Below the pieces are notes generated by a model. It ran no database searches. It was not told the DNA's origin and was given only the letters and a program-made list of their open reading frames with translations. The translations under genes were made by a program, and so were the position numbers. A stretch of DNA of 64,000 bases from Asaia sp. W19 (GTDB lineage: Bacteria; Pseudomonadota; Alphaproteobacteria; Acetobacterales; Acetobacteraceae), in the NCBI RefSeq assembly GCF_003994335.1, contig NZ_PNQZ01000066.1, positions 1 to 64,000 on the forward strand. Direction: 5' to 3'. Each line of letters starts with the position of its first letter. Positions within the stretch are counted from its first letter, which is position 1. Positions 18,735 to 27,621 of this stretch are shown one piece after another.

Positions 18735-21671
18735 ATGCTAGATTTCACGTTCGAGGGCCGTCTGATTACCGCACAGCGCGGTCAGACAGTGAGTGCAGCC
18801 CTCCTTTCAGCGGGTGTGCTGGACCATCGTACGGCGTCCGACGGCACGAAGCGCGGTGCCTTTTGCGGCATAGGCGCCTGCCAGGAATGCCTGCTTTCGA
18901 TTGATGGCGGTATGCCGCAGCGTGGGTGTCTCACCGAGGTCGCGCCGGGCATGAATGTCAGGCGTGCGCTCGCCCTTCCCGTTGACGAGAATGCGCCTGG
19001 CGTGTCGTCACAGGAGCCCCAGCGATCCGAAGCAATGCGTCCCGACAATCACGGGATGTCAGATGAAGCGCCGCTTGAAGAGATAGGGTGCGATATTCTG
19101 ATCGTCGGGGCCGGCCCAGCCGGACTGGTGGTGGCGCGTGAACTCGCCAGAGGCGGGCGCGACGTTCTCCTTGTTGATGAGCGGCATCTTCCGGGCGGTC
19201 AGTATTTCAAGCAAAACGCTGTTGCCGCTGCCCAGGGCGACGCTCAAGCGAAGCGCGGAAGTATGCTGATTGAGGAAATGGTACATAGTGGCGCCCGTTA
19301 TCTGGGCGATACCATGGTCTGGAGCGCTGCACGTGAAACAGATGGCCTGGTGCTAGGTGCAATAAAGGCAGGCCAGGCCTTTTACATCCGGCCTTCCCAT
19401 CTGGTTATCGCGACAGGCGCGCAGGAAGCGCCGAGAGCGCGCCCCGGCTGGACCTTGCCTGGTGTGATGACCACCGGGGCCATGCAAACATTCGGGCGTG
19501 GTTATGAGGTAAGGCCAAAGGGGCCGCTCGTCATTGCGGGTAATGGTCCGCTCAATCTGCAACTGGCGGCAGAATATCTGGCGCATGGGGAGACGCAGAT
19601 TAGCGTGGTGGAGGCTGCACCGCCACCCTGGCGTCGACTGCGCCAGATGGTTCTGGCCTTCATATGGTCGCCACGTCTGGCCCTGACCGGGGCACGGCAT
19701 CTTTTGGCCCTCCGGCGAGCGGGGGTTGCGATTTTATGGGCGAGCGCTGCTTCGGCATTTGACGGTAAAGGCTCCTTGCAACGTGTCTGCATTCGGGGGA
19801 AGGACGGCAGTGAAAAATGGGTGGAGGCGCGTCTCTGTGCACTTGGTGACGGGTTTCTTCCCGCCAGTGAACTCGCGCGACTTCTGGGCTGCAGGACGCG
19901 GATCTCCACGCGTTTCGGGACGCATCCTGAGACCGGCCGCCGTCATGATGGCCGGACGGAGCAGGAAGATATCTCGATTATTGGCGAGGCAGGGAGTTTC
20001 GGCGGAGCGACTCTCGCCCAGGCTCAGGGGGTGCTCTGCGCAGATCGCCTTCTGACACCGCATCAGGGAAGCTCGATAAGGGACATAGCGTCCCGACTTG
20101 TACGTCGCTCCCTGGCGAGGCTTCGTTATGCTGTGGCTGCGCGCTTCCAATCCACGCTCTGGAAGCTCTATGAGCCGGATATCGTCCTCTCACGGTCCAC
20201 CGGACATACGATCGTTTGTCGCTGCGAGTGTGTGACAGCCAAAACGGTCATCGAGCGGATCGAGCGCGATCACCTGTCTGATCTTGCCGCGATAAAGCGG
20301 GCAACGCGCGCTGGCATGGGCCGATGTCAGGGACGTTTCTGTCAGGCCACGTTGATGCAGTTCCTGCCCCAGCCGGAGGACGTGCAGGCTTTTACCGCCC
20401 CACAAATACCGCTTCGACCTGTTCCAATAGGGGCATTGGCGCGTCAGAAGCCCGAATGGCGGGGGCATCGTCGTGTCGAGACCCAGCGAGGGAGACCATC
20501 CCCGCGCCCGATCGACAAGACCCGCCATCGTGTCGCCGATGTGGCCGTCATCGGTGGCGGTCTCGTTGGCTTGTTCGCCGCCCGTGCTTTGGCCCAGGCG
20601 GGGCAGAAAGTGGTTGTGCTGGAAAAATCACGATTGGGCGCTCTTGCATCAGGGGGAAATGCGGGCAGCCTTCACGCCCAGCTCATGGCGTTCGATCCTG
20701 CTGAGGAAGGGGGCGGTGTTTCCTTGCAGGCGAGAACACTGGATCTGCAACGGCGTTCGATTGCGCTATGGCAGGCCCTCAGGCCCGAATTTGATCGCGA
20801 TATCGAATTGAGTGTCTGCGGTGGTCTGGTGATTGCCGAGACTGATGCTGATATGGCCCGTTTGAGACGAAAGGTCGCGATAGAGCAGCAACTGGGTATT
20901 GCGTGCAGCATGGTGGACGCCCAGCAATTGCGTGTCATCGAACCAAAACTCAGGGAGGGTTTTCAGGGCGGAGCCTATTGTCTCGAAGAAGGCAAGATCA
21001 ATCCCCTGGCAGCCACCCTAGCTCTGGCGCGGCTGCTCCGGGAGCGCGATGTCACGATTGAGGAGGGCCAGCGTGTCCGGGGTCTGAAGCAGGTTTCCAA
21101 CGGTTTCGAAATCGATATGGATAACGAGGGCTGGTCGGTCGGGGCAGTGATCAATGCAGCCGGAGCCTATGCCGGTGATATCGCCGGTATGCTTGGTCAG
21201 TCTCTTCCGGTCTATGGCGCCCCCCTGCAGATGATCGTCACCGAGCCCGTGGCGCCTGTCGTGTCCTCGCTTCTCGCGCATGCCAGTCGGCATCTGACAC
21301 TCAAGCAGGCGAAAAACGGATCGTTGCTGATTGGAGGCGGCTGGAGTGCCGGGATAGATCCGATACATGGTCATCCTCGTCCCTCGCGCGCCAGTCTCGA
21401 GGGAAATCTCTGGGTAGCGCTTCGCCTGCTGCCAGCTCTTTCCGGCGTCCGGGTTGTCAGAAGCTGGGGGGCGATGAACATCGATATCGATGGCGCACCT
21501 ATTATCGGGGTGCAATGCGATAGGCCGGGATTCTGCTCGGCCGTAACGGCCAATGGCGTCACCCTTGCGCCGCTCATGGGGCAAGCCGCATGCGATCTCG
21601 TGCTGGGAAAAGACACAGGACTCGACCTTACCCCGTTTTCGCCTGATCGTTTCAGGAGCAATATTTCATGA
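18735..21671 (+). CDS. Single-chain fusion of three dehydrogenase subunits (2Fe-2S + HcnB-like + DAO)
   Basis: 978 residues in three parts. Residues 1-85 are a 2Fe-2S domain with C44, C49, C52 and C65. Residues about 118-560 are an HcnB/OoxA-like flavin/NAD domain with LIVGAGPAGLVVA at about 122, a second motif at about 266-272, and a BFD-type cluster with C495, C497, C531 and C536. A proline- and arginine-rich linker leads to a DAO domain from about 600 (VAVIGGGLVGL). The order equals the gene order of the split complex at 13.0-10.2 kb. All cluster cysteines are kept, so it should be active. The stop overlaps the start of ATPase 2 by ATGA, tying it to import. Confidence 0.9.
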   Translation: MLDFTFEGRLITAQRGQTVSAALLSAGVLDHRTASDGTKRGAFCGIGACQECLLSIDGGMPQRGCLTEVAPGMNVRRALALPVDENAPGVSSQEPQRSEAMRPDNHGMSDEAPLEEIGCDILIVGAGPAGLVVARELARGGRDVLLVDERHLPGGQYFKQNAVAAAQGDAQAKRGSMLIEEMVHSGARYLGDTMVWSAARETDGLVLGAIKAGQAFYIRPSHLVIATGAQEAPRARPGWTLPGVMTTGAMQTFGRGYEVRPKGPLVIAGNGPLNLQLAAEYLAHGETQISVVEAAPPPWRRLRQMVLAFIWSPRLALTGARHLLALRRAGVAILWASAASAFDGKGSLQRVCIRGKDGSEKWVEARLCALGDGFLPASELARLLGCRTRISTRFGTHPETGRRHDGRTEQEDISIIGEAGSFGGATLAQAQGVLCADRLLTPHQGSSIRDIASRLVRRSLARLRYAVAARFQSTLWKLYEPDIVLSRSTGHTIVCRCECVTAKTVIERIERDHLSDLAAIKRATRAGMGRCQGRFCQATLMQFLPQPEDVQAFTAPQIPLRPVPIGALARQKPEWRGHRRVETQRGRPSPRPIDKTRHRVADVAVIGGGLVGLFAARALAQAGQKVVVLEKSRLGALASGGNAGSLHAQLMAFDPAEEGGGVSLQARTLDLQRRSIALWQALRPEFDRDIELSVCGGLVIAETDADMARLRRKVAIEQQLGIACSMVDAQQLRVIEPKLREGFQGGAYCLEEGKINPLAATLALARLLRERDVTIEEGQRVRGLKQVSNGFEIDMDNEGWSVGAVINAAGAYAGDIAGMLGQSLPVYGAPLQMIVTEPVAPVVSSLLAHASRHLTLKQAKNGSLLIGGGWSAGIDPIHGHPRPSRASLEGNLWVALRLLPALSGVRVVRSWGAMNIDIDGAPIIGVQCDRPGFCSAVTANGVTLAPLMGQAACDLVLGKDTGLDLTPFSPDRFRSNIS

Positions 21672-22405
21672 TCACGCTGGACAAGGTTTCCAAATCCTAC
21701 GGCGATTTCCCTGTGTTGCAATCTTGCTCGGCAATTATCGGCCGAGGCGAAGTCGTTGTTGTATGTGGCCCCTCGGGTTCGGGTAAATCGACACTCATCA
21801 AATGCATCAATGCGATGGAAAACTTCGACGCCGGTCAGATTACTGCCGCAGGTATCGTCGTCGCACCCGGAACACGACCCATGACCGAATTGCGCCGCAA
21901 AGTTGGAATGGTGTTCCAGAGTTTTGAGCTTTTTTCGCATTTGACAATCGAGGACAATATCCTTCTGGCGCCGAAACTGGTTCTCAACCGTGGGCGTGAC
22001 GAAAACAGGATGGTCGCGCAGTCTCTGCTAAAGCGCGTGGGGCTGGGCGAGCATGCAAGAAAATACCCCAGCGCCCTTTCCGGCGGACAGCAGCAGCGCG
22101 CCGCCATCGCGCGGGCTTTGGCCATGCAGCCTGAAATCCTGCTTTTCGACGAACCCACCTCTGCGCTCGATCCGGAGATGGTCCAGGAGGTGTTGCAGGT
22201 TATGACGGAGCTCGCGAATGATGGCATGACGATGATGTGCGTCACCCATGAAATGGGCTTCGCCCGACAGGTCGCGACACGGATTATCTTCGTCGATCGC
22301 GGCCAGATTCTCGATGATTGCAGCGCCGAGGCCTTTTTTGCGGGTCGCTGTTCCGTGAGGGCGCGGTCGTTCCTGACACATACATCTTCCGAGCTGCTCC
22401 GGTAA
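21668..22405 (+). CDS. Polar amino acid-type ABC transporter ATPase 2
   Basis: 245 residues with Walker A GPSGSGKSTLIK, signature LSGGQQQRAAIARAL, Walker [13 protein letters not shown] and H-loop THEMG. It serves binding protein 2 and permease 3. The ATGA overlap with the fused dehydrogenase means uptake and oxidation are co-translated. Confidence 0.88.
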   Translation: MITLDKVSKSYGDFPVLQSCSAIIGRGEVVVVCGPSGSGKSTLIKCINAMENFDAGQITAAGIVVAPGTRPMTELRRKVGMVFQSFELFSHLTIEDNILLAPKLVLNRGRDENRMVAQSLLKRVGLGEHARKYPSALSGGQQQRAAIARALAMQPEILLFDEPTSALDPEMVQEVLQVMTELANDGMTMMCVTHEMGFARQVATRIIFVDRGQILDDCSAEAFFAGRCSVRARSFLTHTSSELLR

Positions 22406-22568
22406 GCAGCGCCTGCCTTTCAGATGAGCTTTTGTCCAGGCGTGACCTGTGCCTGTGCCTGCATTTCACCTGAGGCGCGCCATTCCCTAGCATGATTGCT
22501 GGATGGACCCCGTTTCACAGAAAAATACACGGAATCGTAATATTTCGCTTCCTCATCGAACTCTCATT

Positions 22569-22585
22569 GTATACAAATCGAATAT
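22569..22585. promoter_or_regulatory. Candidate GntR/FCD operator before the M20 gene
   Basis: The 17-bp element GTATACAAA-N-CG-N-ATAT repeats the one at 13099-13115. Here it is extended to the self-complementary TTGTATACAA. It ends 32 bases before the GTG start of the M20 gene, where a repressor could block transcription. Confidence 0.55.
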
Positions 22586-22617
22586 CAAATGAGGACAAGA
22601 GGTCGAGGGGAGCTGCG

Positions 22618-23868
22618 GTGCGCAAACTGGCCCAAAATGACAGGCAGGATTTGTCTGCTGAACTGATCAGTGTCATCGAGCGGAATTTTGAGCGGGAGCA
22701 GGTTCCGTTCCTGCAGGAGCTGGTTCGTGTTGCTTCCGACAATCCGGCAGGCGACTGCGCCCCGCATGCGGCCCATACGGCTATCCTGCTTGAGACCATG
22801 GGCTTCGAGGTGGAGCGTCATCCGGTCCCTGAGGCAGTTGTGCGCCAGCACGGGATGCTGAGCGTGACCAACCTCGTCATCCGCCGGATGTTTGGTGATG
22901 GTAAAGGTCCGGTTTTAGCCTTGAATGCCCATGGCGATGTCGTGCCGCCGGGTGGCGGCTGGACGTGTGATCCCTATGGTGGCACGATTATCGAAGGGCG
23001 CCTGTTCGGCCGGGGCGCTGCGGTATCAAAATCCGATTTCTCCACCTACATCTTTGCATTGAGAGCCCTTGCTGAACGCGGGAATGGCCTCAACGGGCAG
23101 GTCGAGGTTCACCTTACCTATGACGAGGAGACCGGTGGTCATCTTGGCCCAGGATGGCTGCTCGATCAGGGAATAACCCGCCCCGACTATGTTATCAGCG
23201 CAGGCTTCACCTACGATGTGATGATTGCTCATAATGGCAGCTTGCAGCTTGATGTAAGGCTCGCTGGCGTGGCAGCCCATTCGGCCTGGCCTGAAACCGG
23301 TCAGGATGCGATCGAAGCATGCACCCGGATCATGCAGGCCCTTTATCAATATCGAGACGGACTTTCCAACATTCGTTCCGCTGTCGAAAAAATAGATACG
23401 CCCACTCTGGTAATTGGCGTCATCTCTGGCGGGGTCGCAGCCAATATCGTGCCTGAAATGGCGCAGTTTCGTCTTGAGCGACGTATCCTCCCGGATGAAG
23501 ATCCCGCCCTGGTCGAAGCCGATCTCAGGACACTGATCCTGGACACCGCAGGCGGAGTCCCCTGCCAGATCGAGCGCCATCTTCTGGCAGATCCACTCGT
23601 GCCGTCTGCTGGCCAGACCCCTCTCGTTGAGGCGCTTCAGGACGCCGGTCAGAGTGTTCTGGGTGAACTGATACCGGCGTCCGGCATGCCTCTTTTTACG
23701 GATGCCCGCCTCTACGCCAAAGCCGGCATTCCCACTGTCTTGTATGGCGCTGGCCCGAGAGATCCGCGTGAGGCCAATGGTCACCGCGCCAATGAGCACG
23801 TGGTTCTTGATGACTTGCGCCGCGCCACAGAGGTCGTCGCGTTGGCGCTGTCGCGTCTCCTTCAGTGA
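22618..23868 (+). CDS. M20-family metallohydrolase (ArgE/DapE/ACY1-like)
   Basis: 416 residues from GTG at 22618, preceded by GGGGAG. The frame is open to 22492, but that would place the operator-like element inside the gene. Metal-site motifs are present: NAHGDVVPPG, YDEETGG and a late H in NGHRANEHV. The usual RGA-x-DMKGG is altered to RGAAVSKSD. M20 enzymes hydrolyse N-acyl or N-carbamoyl amino acids and dipeptides. In this locus it may release an amino acid from a conjugate or act after the hydantoinase-like enzyme. Confidence 0.82.
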   Translation: MRKLAQNDRQDLSAELISVIERNFEREQVPFLQELVRVASDNPAGDCAPHAAHTAILLETMGFEVERHPVPEAVVRQHGMLSVTNLVIRRMFGDGKGPVLALNAHGDVVPPGGGWTCDPYGGTIIEGRLFGRGAAVSKSDFSTYIFALRALAERGNGLNGQVEVHLTYDEETGGHLGPGWLLDQGITRPDYVISAGFTYDVMIAHNGSLQLDVRLAGVAAHSAWPETGQDAIEACTRIMQALYQYRDGLSNIRSAVEKIDTPTLVIGVISGGVAANIVPEMAQFRLERRILPDEDPALVEADLRTLILDTAGGVPCQIERHLLADPLVPSAGQTPLVEALQDAGQSVLGELIPASGMPLFTDARLYAKAGIPTVLYGAGPRDPREANGHRANEHVVLDDLRRATEVVALALSRLLQ

Positions 23869-23888
23869 GACTTTTCCTCGCTTTCAAA

Positions 23889-23926
23889 CGCGCCCCTGGG
23901 CGCGCGCCGATTTGGGGCACAGCCCC
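23889..23926. repeat. Two GC-rich hairpins between M20 gene and TonB receptor
   Basis: CGCGCCC/GGGCGCG (23889-23904) and GGGGC/GCCCC (23914-23926). No T-run follows, so a classical terminator is unlikely. They may reduce readthrough or stabilise the mRNA. Confidence 0.4.
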
Positions 23927-23980
23927 CGTATTCCTGGAAACCGATAATAGGCCGCGCATCTGCGGGATATGGAGCCGACC

Positions 23981-26554
23981 ATGAAGATCAGAAAGCTTGC
24001 GCTATACTCAACGATCCTGTCGGTTGGCCTGTGGGGCAATCTGGCTCAGGCACAATCTTCCCCGGAGGTGAAGGCATCCGGCAAGGAGGTGCGTAAGGAA
24101 CCGTCTCATGCAACGAGCAAGAACGGTCATGGTGCAAAGGCAAGGAAAGCCGCTCAGATCCGCAAGCCAGTCAGTGGCGGTGAGGAAGCGCTGATCGTAA
24201 CCGGCACGCATTCCACAAATCGCAAGGCGCGACAAAGCACAAGCCCTATTACCGTTCTATCTTCGGCGACGCTGCGTCGTTCGGGGATGCTCAATCTTGC
24301 TGACGCACTGACGCGCACCTATCCGTCTATCAATATCAGCACGATGGGCAATGATGCTGGGGCATTGACATCGTTTATCCGTATGCGTGGTCTCAACCCG
24401 AACGAGGTTCTGGTGCTGGTCGATGGCAAGCGTCGTCACACCACCGCCAATATCAATGCCGATGCCGGTCCGAACTTCGGTGCGACGCCTGTCGATCTGA
24501 ACATGCTTCCTTCGAACATGATCGATCATATCGAGATTCTCGAGGACGGCGCGGCGGCGATGTACGGGTCGGACGCCATTGCGGGTGTCGTGAATATCAT
24601 TACCAAGAAGCAGGACCACGGCGCCTCCATGAGCGCACAGACGGGCGCGAATGCCTATAATGGTGACGGTTGGCAATATCAGCTGAATGCCGATGGCGGG
24701 ACGAAGCTGGGCAAGGATGGGTTCCTGCATATCGGCGCGCAGATTTACCACACCGATCATTTCGTAACGAATACCGTTGATAACCGCCTTGCTGGCTACG
24801 TGCCGGCGGGCGCTGCAAATGAGCTCTATACCGGCTCGGTCAAAGTGCCGAAAAATTCGAACAAGATCATGAGTACACCCGAGGAGACACGCGAAAATCT
24901 CGGGATCAATTTTGGCAAGGATATTACCGAAGATCTGTCTTTTTACGGACAGGTTACCTACGCGCATCGTCATGCCGAGGCCTATGAAAATTATCGCGTG
25001 CCGTCTGGTACCAGCGCGAGCAATCCGGTCGTGTTCCCCTACGGGTACTCCCCTCTTGAGACCATTGATGAGAATGATTACGCGGCTACGCTGGGACTGA
25101 AGGGTGGCCATGTCTTCGGGTTTGACTGGGATCTGAGCACGACCTGGGGTGAGGATCTCGACAAGATCACGGTACAGAACACGACCAACCCCAATATGTA
25201 TGCGGCGACAGGATACACGCCTACGACGGTGCGGGCTTCGAATTTTCGTATGGCGCAATGGACGAACAACCTGGATTTCAGGCGTAATTTCCGTATCGCG
25301 AATGCCGTGCCTGTGACTGTGGCTTTCGGTGGCGAGCATCGTCTTGAGCAATATACCATTCTCGCTGGAGAGCCGGCTTCCTACGAATACGGGGGCACAT
25401 CCGCGCTGGCCGGCTTGACTCCACAGGATGCCGGGAAATGGGACCGTGACATATGGGCAGGTTATCTGGACGGGGATTTCCATCCTCTGAAGAACTGGGA
25501 TCTCGATTTCGCCGGCCGGTTCGAGCATTACACCGATGTCGGCAATACCGAGAATGGCAAGGTATCGACACGGTATGATTTCACGCGCCGTATTGGAGTA
25601 CGCGCGACGATCAGCAACGGCTTCCGGGCGCCCACAATGGCGGAGCAGCACTATAGTGCGATCAATGTCGGTCCGACCTCGGTGCTTGGCTTGCTGCCTG
25701 TCTCTTCGGAAGCTGCACGAGCCACAGGGGCGTCGCCGCTGAAGCCAGAGCGTTCGACCAGTGCGAGTGGAGGCATTGTACTGGAGCCGATCGACGGGTT
25801 TCATATCGAAACTGACGTGTATCAGATCAATATCCGTGATCGCGTCGTTCAGGGCGGGAATGTGACAGGACCGACGGCGATCGCGGCTTTGTCCAGCCTT
25901 GGCGTTTCATTGCCTGCCCTGACCCAACTTTCCGAAAATGCAGTCCAGACCTACTACTTTACCAACGGGGCCAGCACCCGGACACAGGGGTTGGATATCA
26001 AGGCAGACTACATGCTGCGCATGCACCGATACGGCAATGTCACACTGTCTATGGCGCTCGACCTCAACAGAACACGGCTCACGCATAACGGAATGTCATC
26101 GAGCGGCTCACCCCTCCTGAATGCTCAAAATATTGCCTATCTCACGACTGGTTTTCCACGCAGCAAGATCATCCTGAATGCCTATTGGACCCTGGGGGAC
26201 TGGGACGTGAATTTGAGGCAGACCCGGTACGGTGAGACTGTCGGTATGATGACGTATCAGGACTGGACCCCAACCGCTGCGATCTGCCCGATTGACGGCA
26301 AGCAGTTACAGCAATCCAGCACATGCTTCGCCCAATTCAAGAATACGCCGCGCTGGCTCACCGACCTTGAAGTCGGTTACCGGATTTCACCACGCTGGCA
26401 CATTGCGGTCGGTGCCAATAATATCTTCAATATTCGTCCCAGAAAACTGCCTGCGGAGCTCAATCAGCTGGGTGGCAATCCTTATGATACGTTCTCCTCC
26501 CAAGTGCCGATGACCGGCGGGTACTACTATGGAAGGGTCAATCTCACGCTTTAA
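23981..26554 (+). CDS. TonB-dependent outer-membrane receptor
   Basis: 857 residues. An in-frame ATG at 23969 exists, but ATG at 23981 has GGAG at good spacing and starts directly with the signal peptide (LALYSTILSVGLWGNLAQA). A charged linker of about 45 residues precedes the plug (EEALIVTGT, NPNEVLVLVDGKRRH, IEILEDGAAAMYGSDAIAGV), followed by a beta-barrel ending in YYYGRVNLTL. No N-terminal signalling (STN) domain. Position after the importers and the M20 enzyme suggests it brings the larger or conjugated substrate across the outer membrane. Siderophore uptake is an alternative. Confidence 0.9.
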   Translation: MKIRKLALYSTILSVGLWGNLAQAQSSPEVKASGKEVRKEPSHATSKNGHGAKARKAAQIRKPVSGGEEALIVTGTHSTNRKARQSTSPITVLSSATLRRSGMLNLADALTRTYPSINISTMGNDAGALTSFIRMRGLNPNEVLVLVDGKRRHTTANINADAGPNFGATPVDLNMLPSNMIDHIEILEDGAAAMYGSDAIAGVVNIITKKQDHGASMSAQTGANAYNGDGWQYQLNADGGTKLGKDGFLHIGAQIYHTDHFVTNTVDNRLAGYVPAGAANELYTGSVKVPKNSNKIMSTPEETRENLGINFGKDITEDLSFYGQVTYAHRHAEAYENYRVPSGTSASNPVVFPYGYSPLETIDENDYAATLGLKGGHVFGFDWDLSTTWGEDLDKITVQNTTNPNMYAATGYTPTTVRASNFRMAQWTNNLDFRRNFRIANAVPVTVAFGGEHRLEQYTILAGEPASYEYGGTSALAGLTPQDAGKWDRDIWAGYLDGDFHPLKNWDLDFAGRFEHYTDVGNTENGKVSTRYDFTRRIGVRATISNGFRAPTMAEQHYSAINVGPTSVLGLLPVSSEAARATGASPLKPERSTSASGGIVLEPIDGFHIETDVYQINIRDRVVQGGNVTGPTAIAALSSLGVSLPALTQLSENAVQTYYFTNGASTRTQGLDIKADYMLRMHRYGNVTLSMALDLNRTRLTHNGMSSSGSPLLNAQNIAYLTTGFPRSKIILNAYWTLGDWDVNLRQTRYGETVGMMTYQDWTPTAAICPIDGKQLQQSSTCFAQFKNTPRWLTDLEVGYRISPRWHIAVGANNIFNIRPRKLPAELNQLGGNPYDTFSSQVPMTGGYYYGRVNLTL

Positions 26555-26564
26555 GAGTTTTTGA

Positions 26565-26596
26565 GGCAGTTATTGGAGGCCTGCCCCTAATTTTTT
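26565..26596 (+). terminator. Possible weak terminator after TonB receptor
   Basis: GGCAG (26565-26569) pairs with CTGCC (26581-26585), and a run of six T follows at 26591. The stem is short and separated from the T-run. Confidence 0.3.
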
Positions 26597-26803
26597 ATGT
26601 AAATGCCACAGCAAGCTGGACGGGCTTCCGGATACGTTTAATAGAGAAAGCGCTACTTATTCGGAGTGATGGAAATAGATCTCGGCAATATCATCTGAAT
26701 GCTGCCGTTACGCGGGTTATAGGGATTGATTGGAACATGTACCCCGATTATCGGTGGCATGTTTTAGGAGCTCGGTTGCAGCCTAACATTGTATGAGGCC
26801 CAT
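26597..26803. other. Non-coding spacer left of the IS element
   Basis: I see no gene here. The missing 3' end of the integrase cut by the IS is not found here, although it would be expected if the IS had simply inserted. Confidence 0.5.
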
Positions 26804-26815
26804 TAGGCTAAGGAC

Positions 26816-27260
26816 TCATAGCCACAACATGAAGGTAGCGGCGAGGCAGATGGCTGAGAAGAAGACGGTCGGGCATCTGTCGTAGCGTGTGGCGACGCGC
26901 CTCCGGTCCTTGAGCCGGCCGAACATGATCTCGATACGATTGCGGCGCCGGTTTTGCGTTTGTCGTAGCTCACTGGCGTCGTGCGGGATCTCCGGCCTGG
27001 AATGCAGGGTCTGATCCCCTTTTCCTCCAGCTCGTCCCTGAATCAGTCGGCATCATAACCGCGATCAGCCGGGAGCCACTTTGCAGCGGGCAGATCGTCC
27101 AACAGGGCGGCAGCCCCGGTGTAATCGCTGGTCTGGCCTACCGTCAGGAAGAACCTGATCGGGCGGCCATTCCTGTCTGTCACCGCGAGCAGTTTCATGT
27201 TCATGCCGCCTTTGGTCCGCCCGATCAGGCGGCTTGGCCCCCCTTTTTTATCCGTAGGCT
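26816..27260 (-). pseudogene. IS transposase second frame (DDE part), broken
   Basis: The C-terminal half of an IS5-type transposase: GGMNMKLLAVTDRNGRPIRF, then ADRGYDAD followed by TGA at 27043-27045 where relatives have Trp, then FRDELEEKGI. Near 26950-26960 one base is missing, after which RNRIEIMFGRLKD and ATRYDRCPT continue in another frame to a stop at 26816. Two separate lesions mean it is dead. Confidence 0.8.
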
Positions 27261-27572
27261 GGAAGCCGTGCGGTGCGCCTTCAGGTAAGTCGCGTCCATC
27301 ATGATCGTCTGGTGATCCAATCTGCCGACCGCCAGACCATCCATCATCCGGGCAAAGATCCCCATGGCGCCCCAACGTTTCCAACGATTGCAGAGCGTTT
27401 TGTGCGAGCCATACTCTCGCGGAGCATCCCGCCAGCGCAGCCCGTTGCGGTTCACGAAGATGATCCCTCTCAATACACGCCGGTCTTCAACACGCGGTCT
27501 GCCATGGCTCCTTGGGAAAACCGGCTCCAAACGCGCCATTTGCTCGTCCGTCAGCCAAAACAGGTCGCTCAT
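27225..27572 (-). CDS. IS5-family transposase first frame (OrfA)
   Basis: Starts MSDLFWLTDEQMARLEPVFP, the standard N-terminus, with GRPRVEDRRVLRGI and GLRWRDAP and the first catalytic Asp region (MMDATYLKAHRTA). It ends shortly after the A6G6 run, where a -1 frameshift would lead into the second frame. The frame is open upstream through the poly-C run to 27620, but the ATG at 27572 is preferred. Confidence 0.8.
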   Translation of the reverse strand: MSDLFWLTDEQMARLEPVFPRSHGRPRVEDRRVLRGIIFVNRNGLRWRDAPREYGSHKTLCNRWKRWGAMGIFARMMDGLAVGRLDHQTIMMDATYLKAHRTASSLRIKKGGQAA

Positions 27573-27621
27573 CTTCAGTCTCCTCAGGGAGCCTGAATCT
27601 GATTTACCCCCCCCCCCCAAA

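Noticed and set aside
24257..25804. 515-codon open frame antisense to the TonB receptor
   Set aside because: Shadow of the receptor gene. Composition is arginine/isoleucine-rich without any domain, while the plus strand gives a full receptor.
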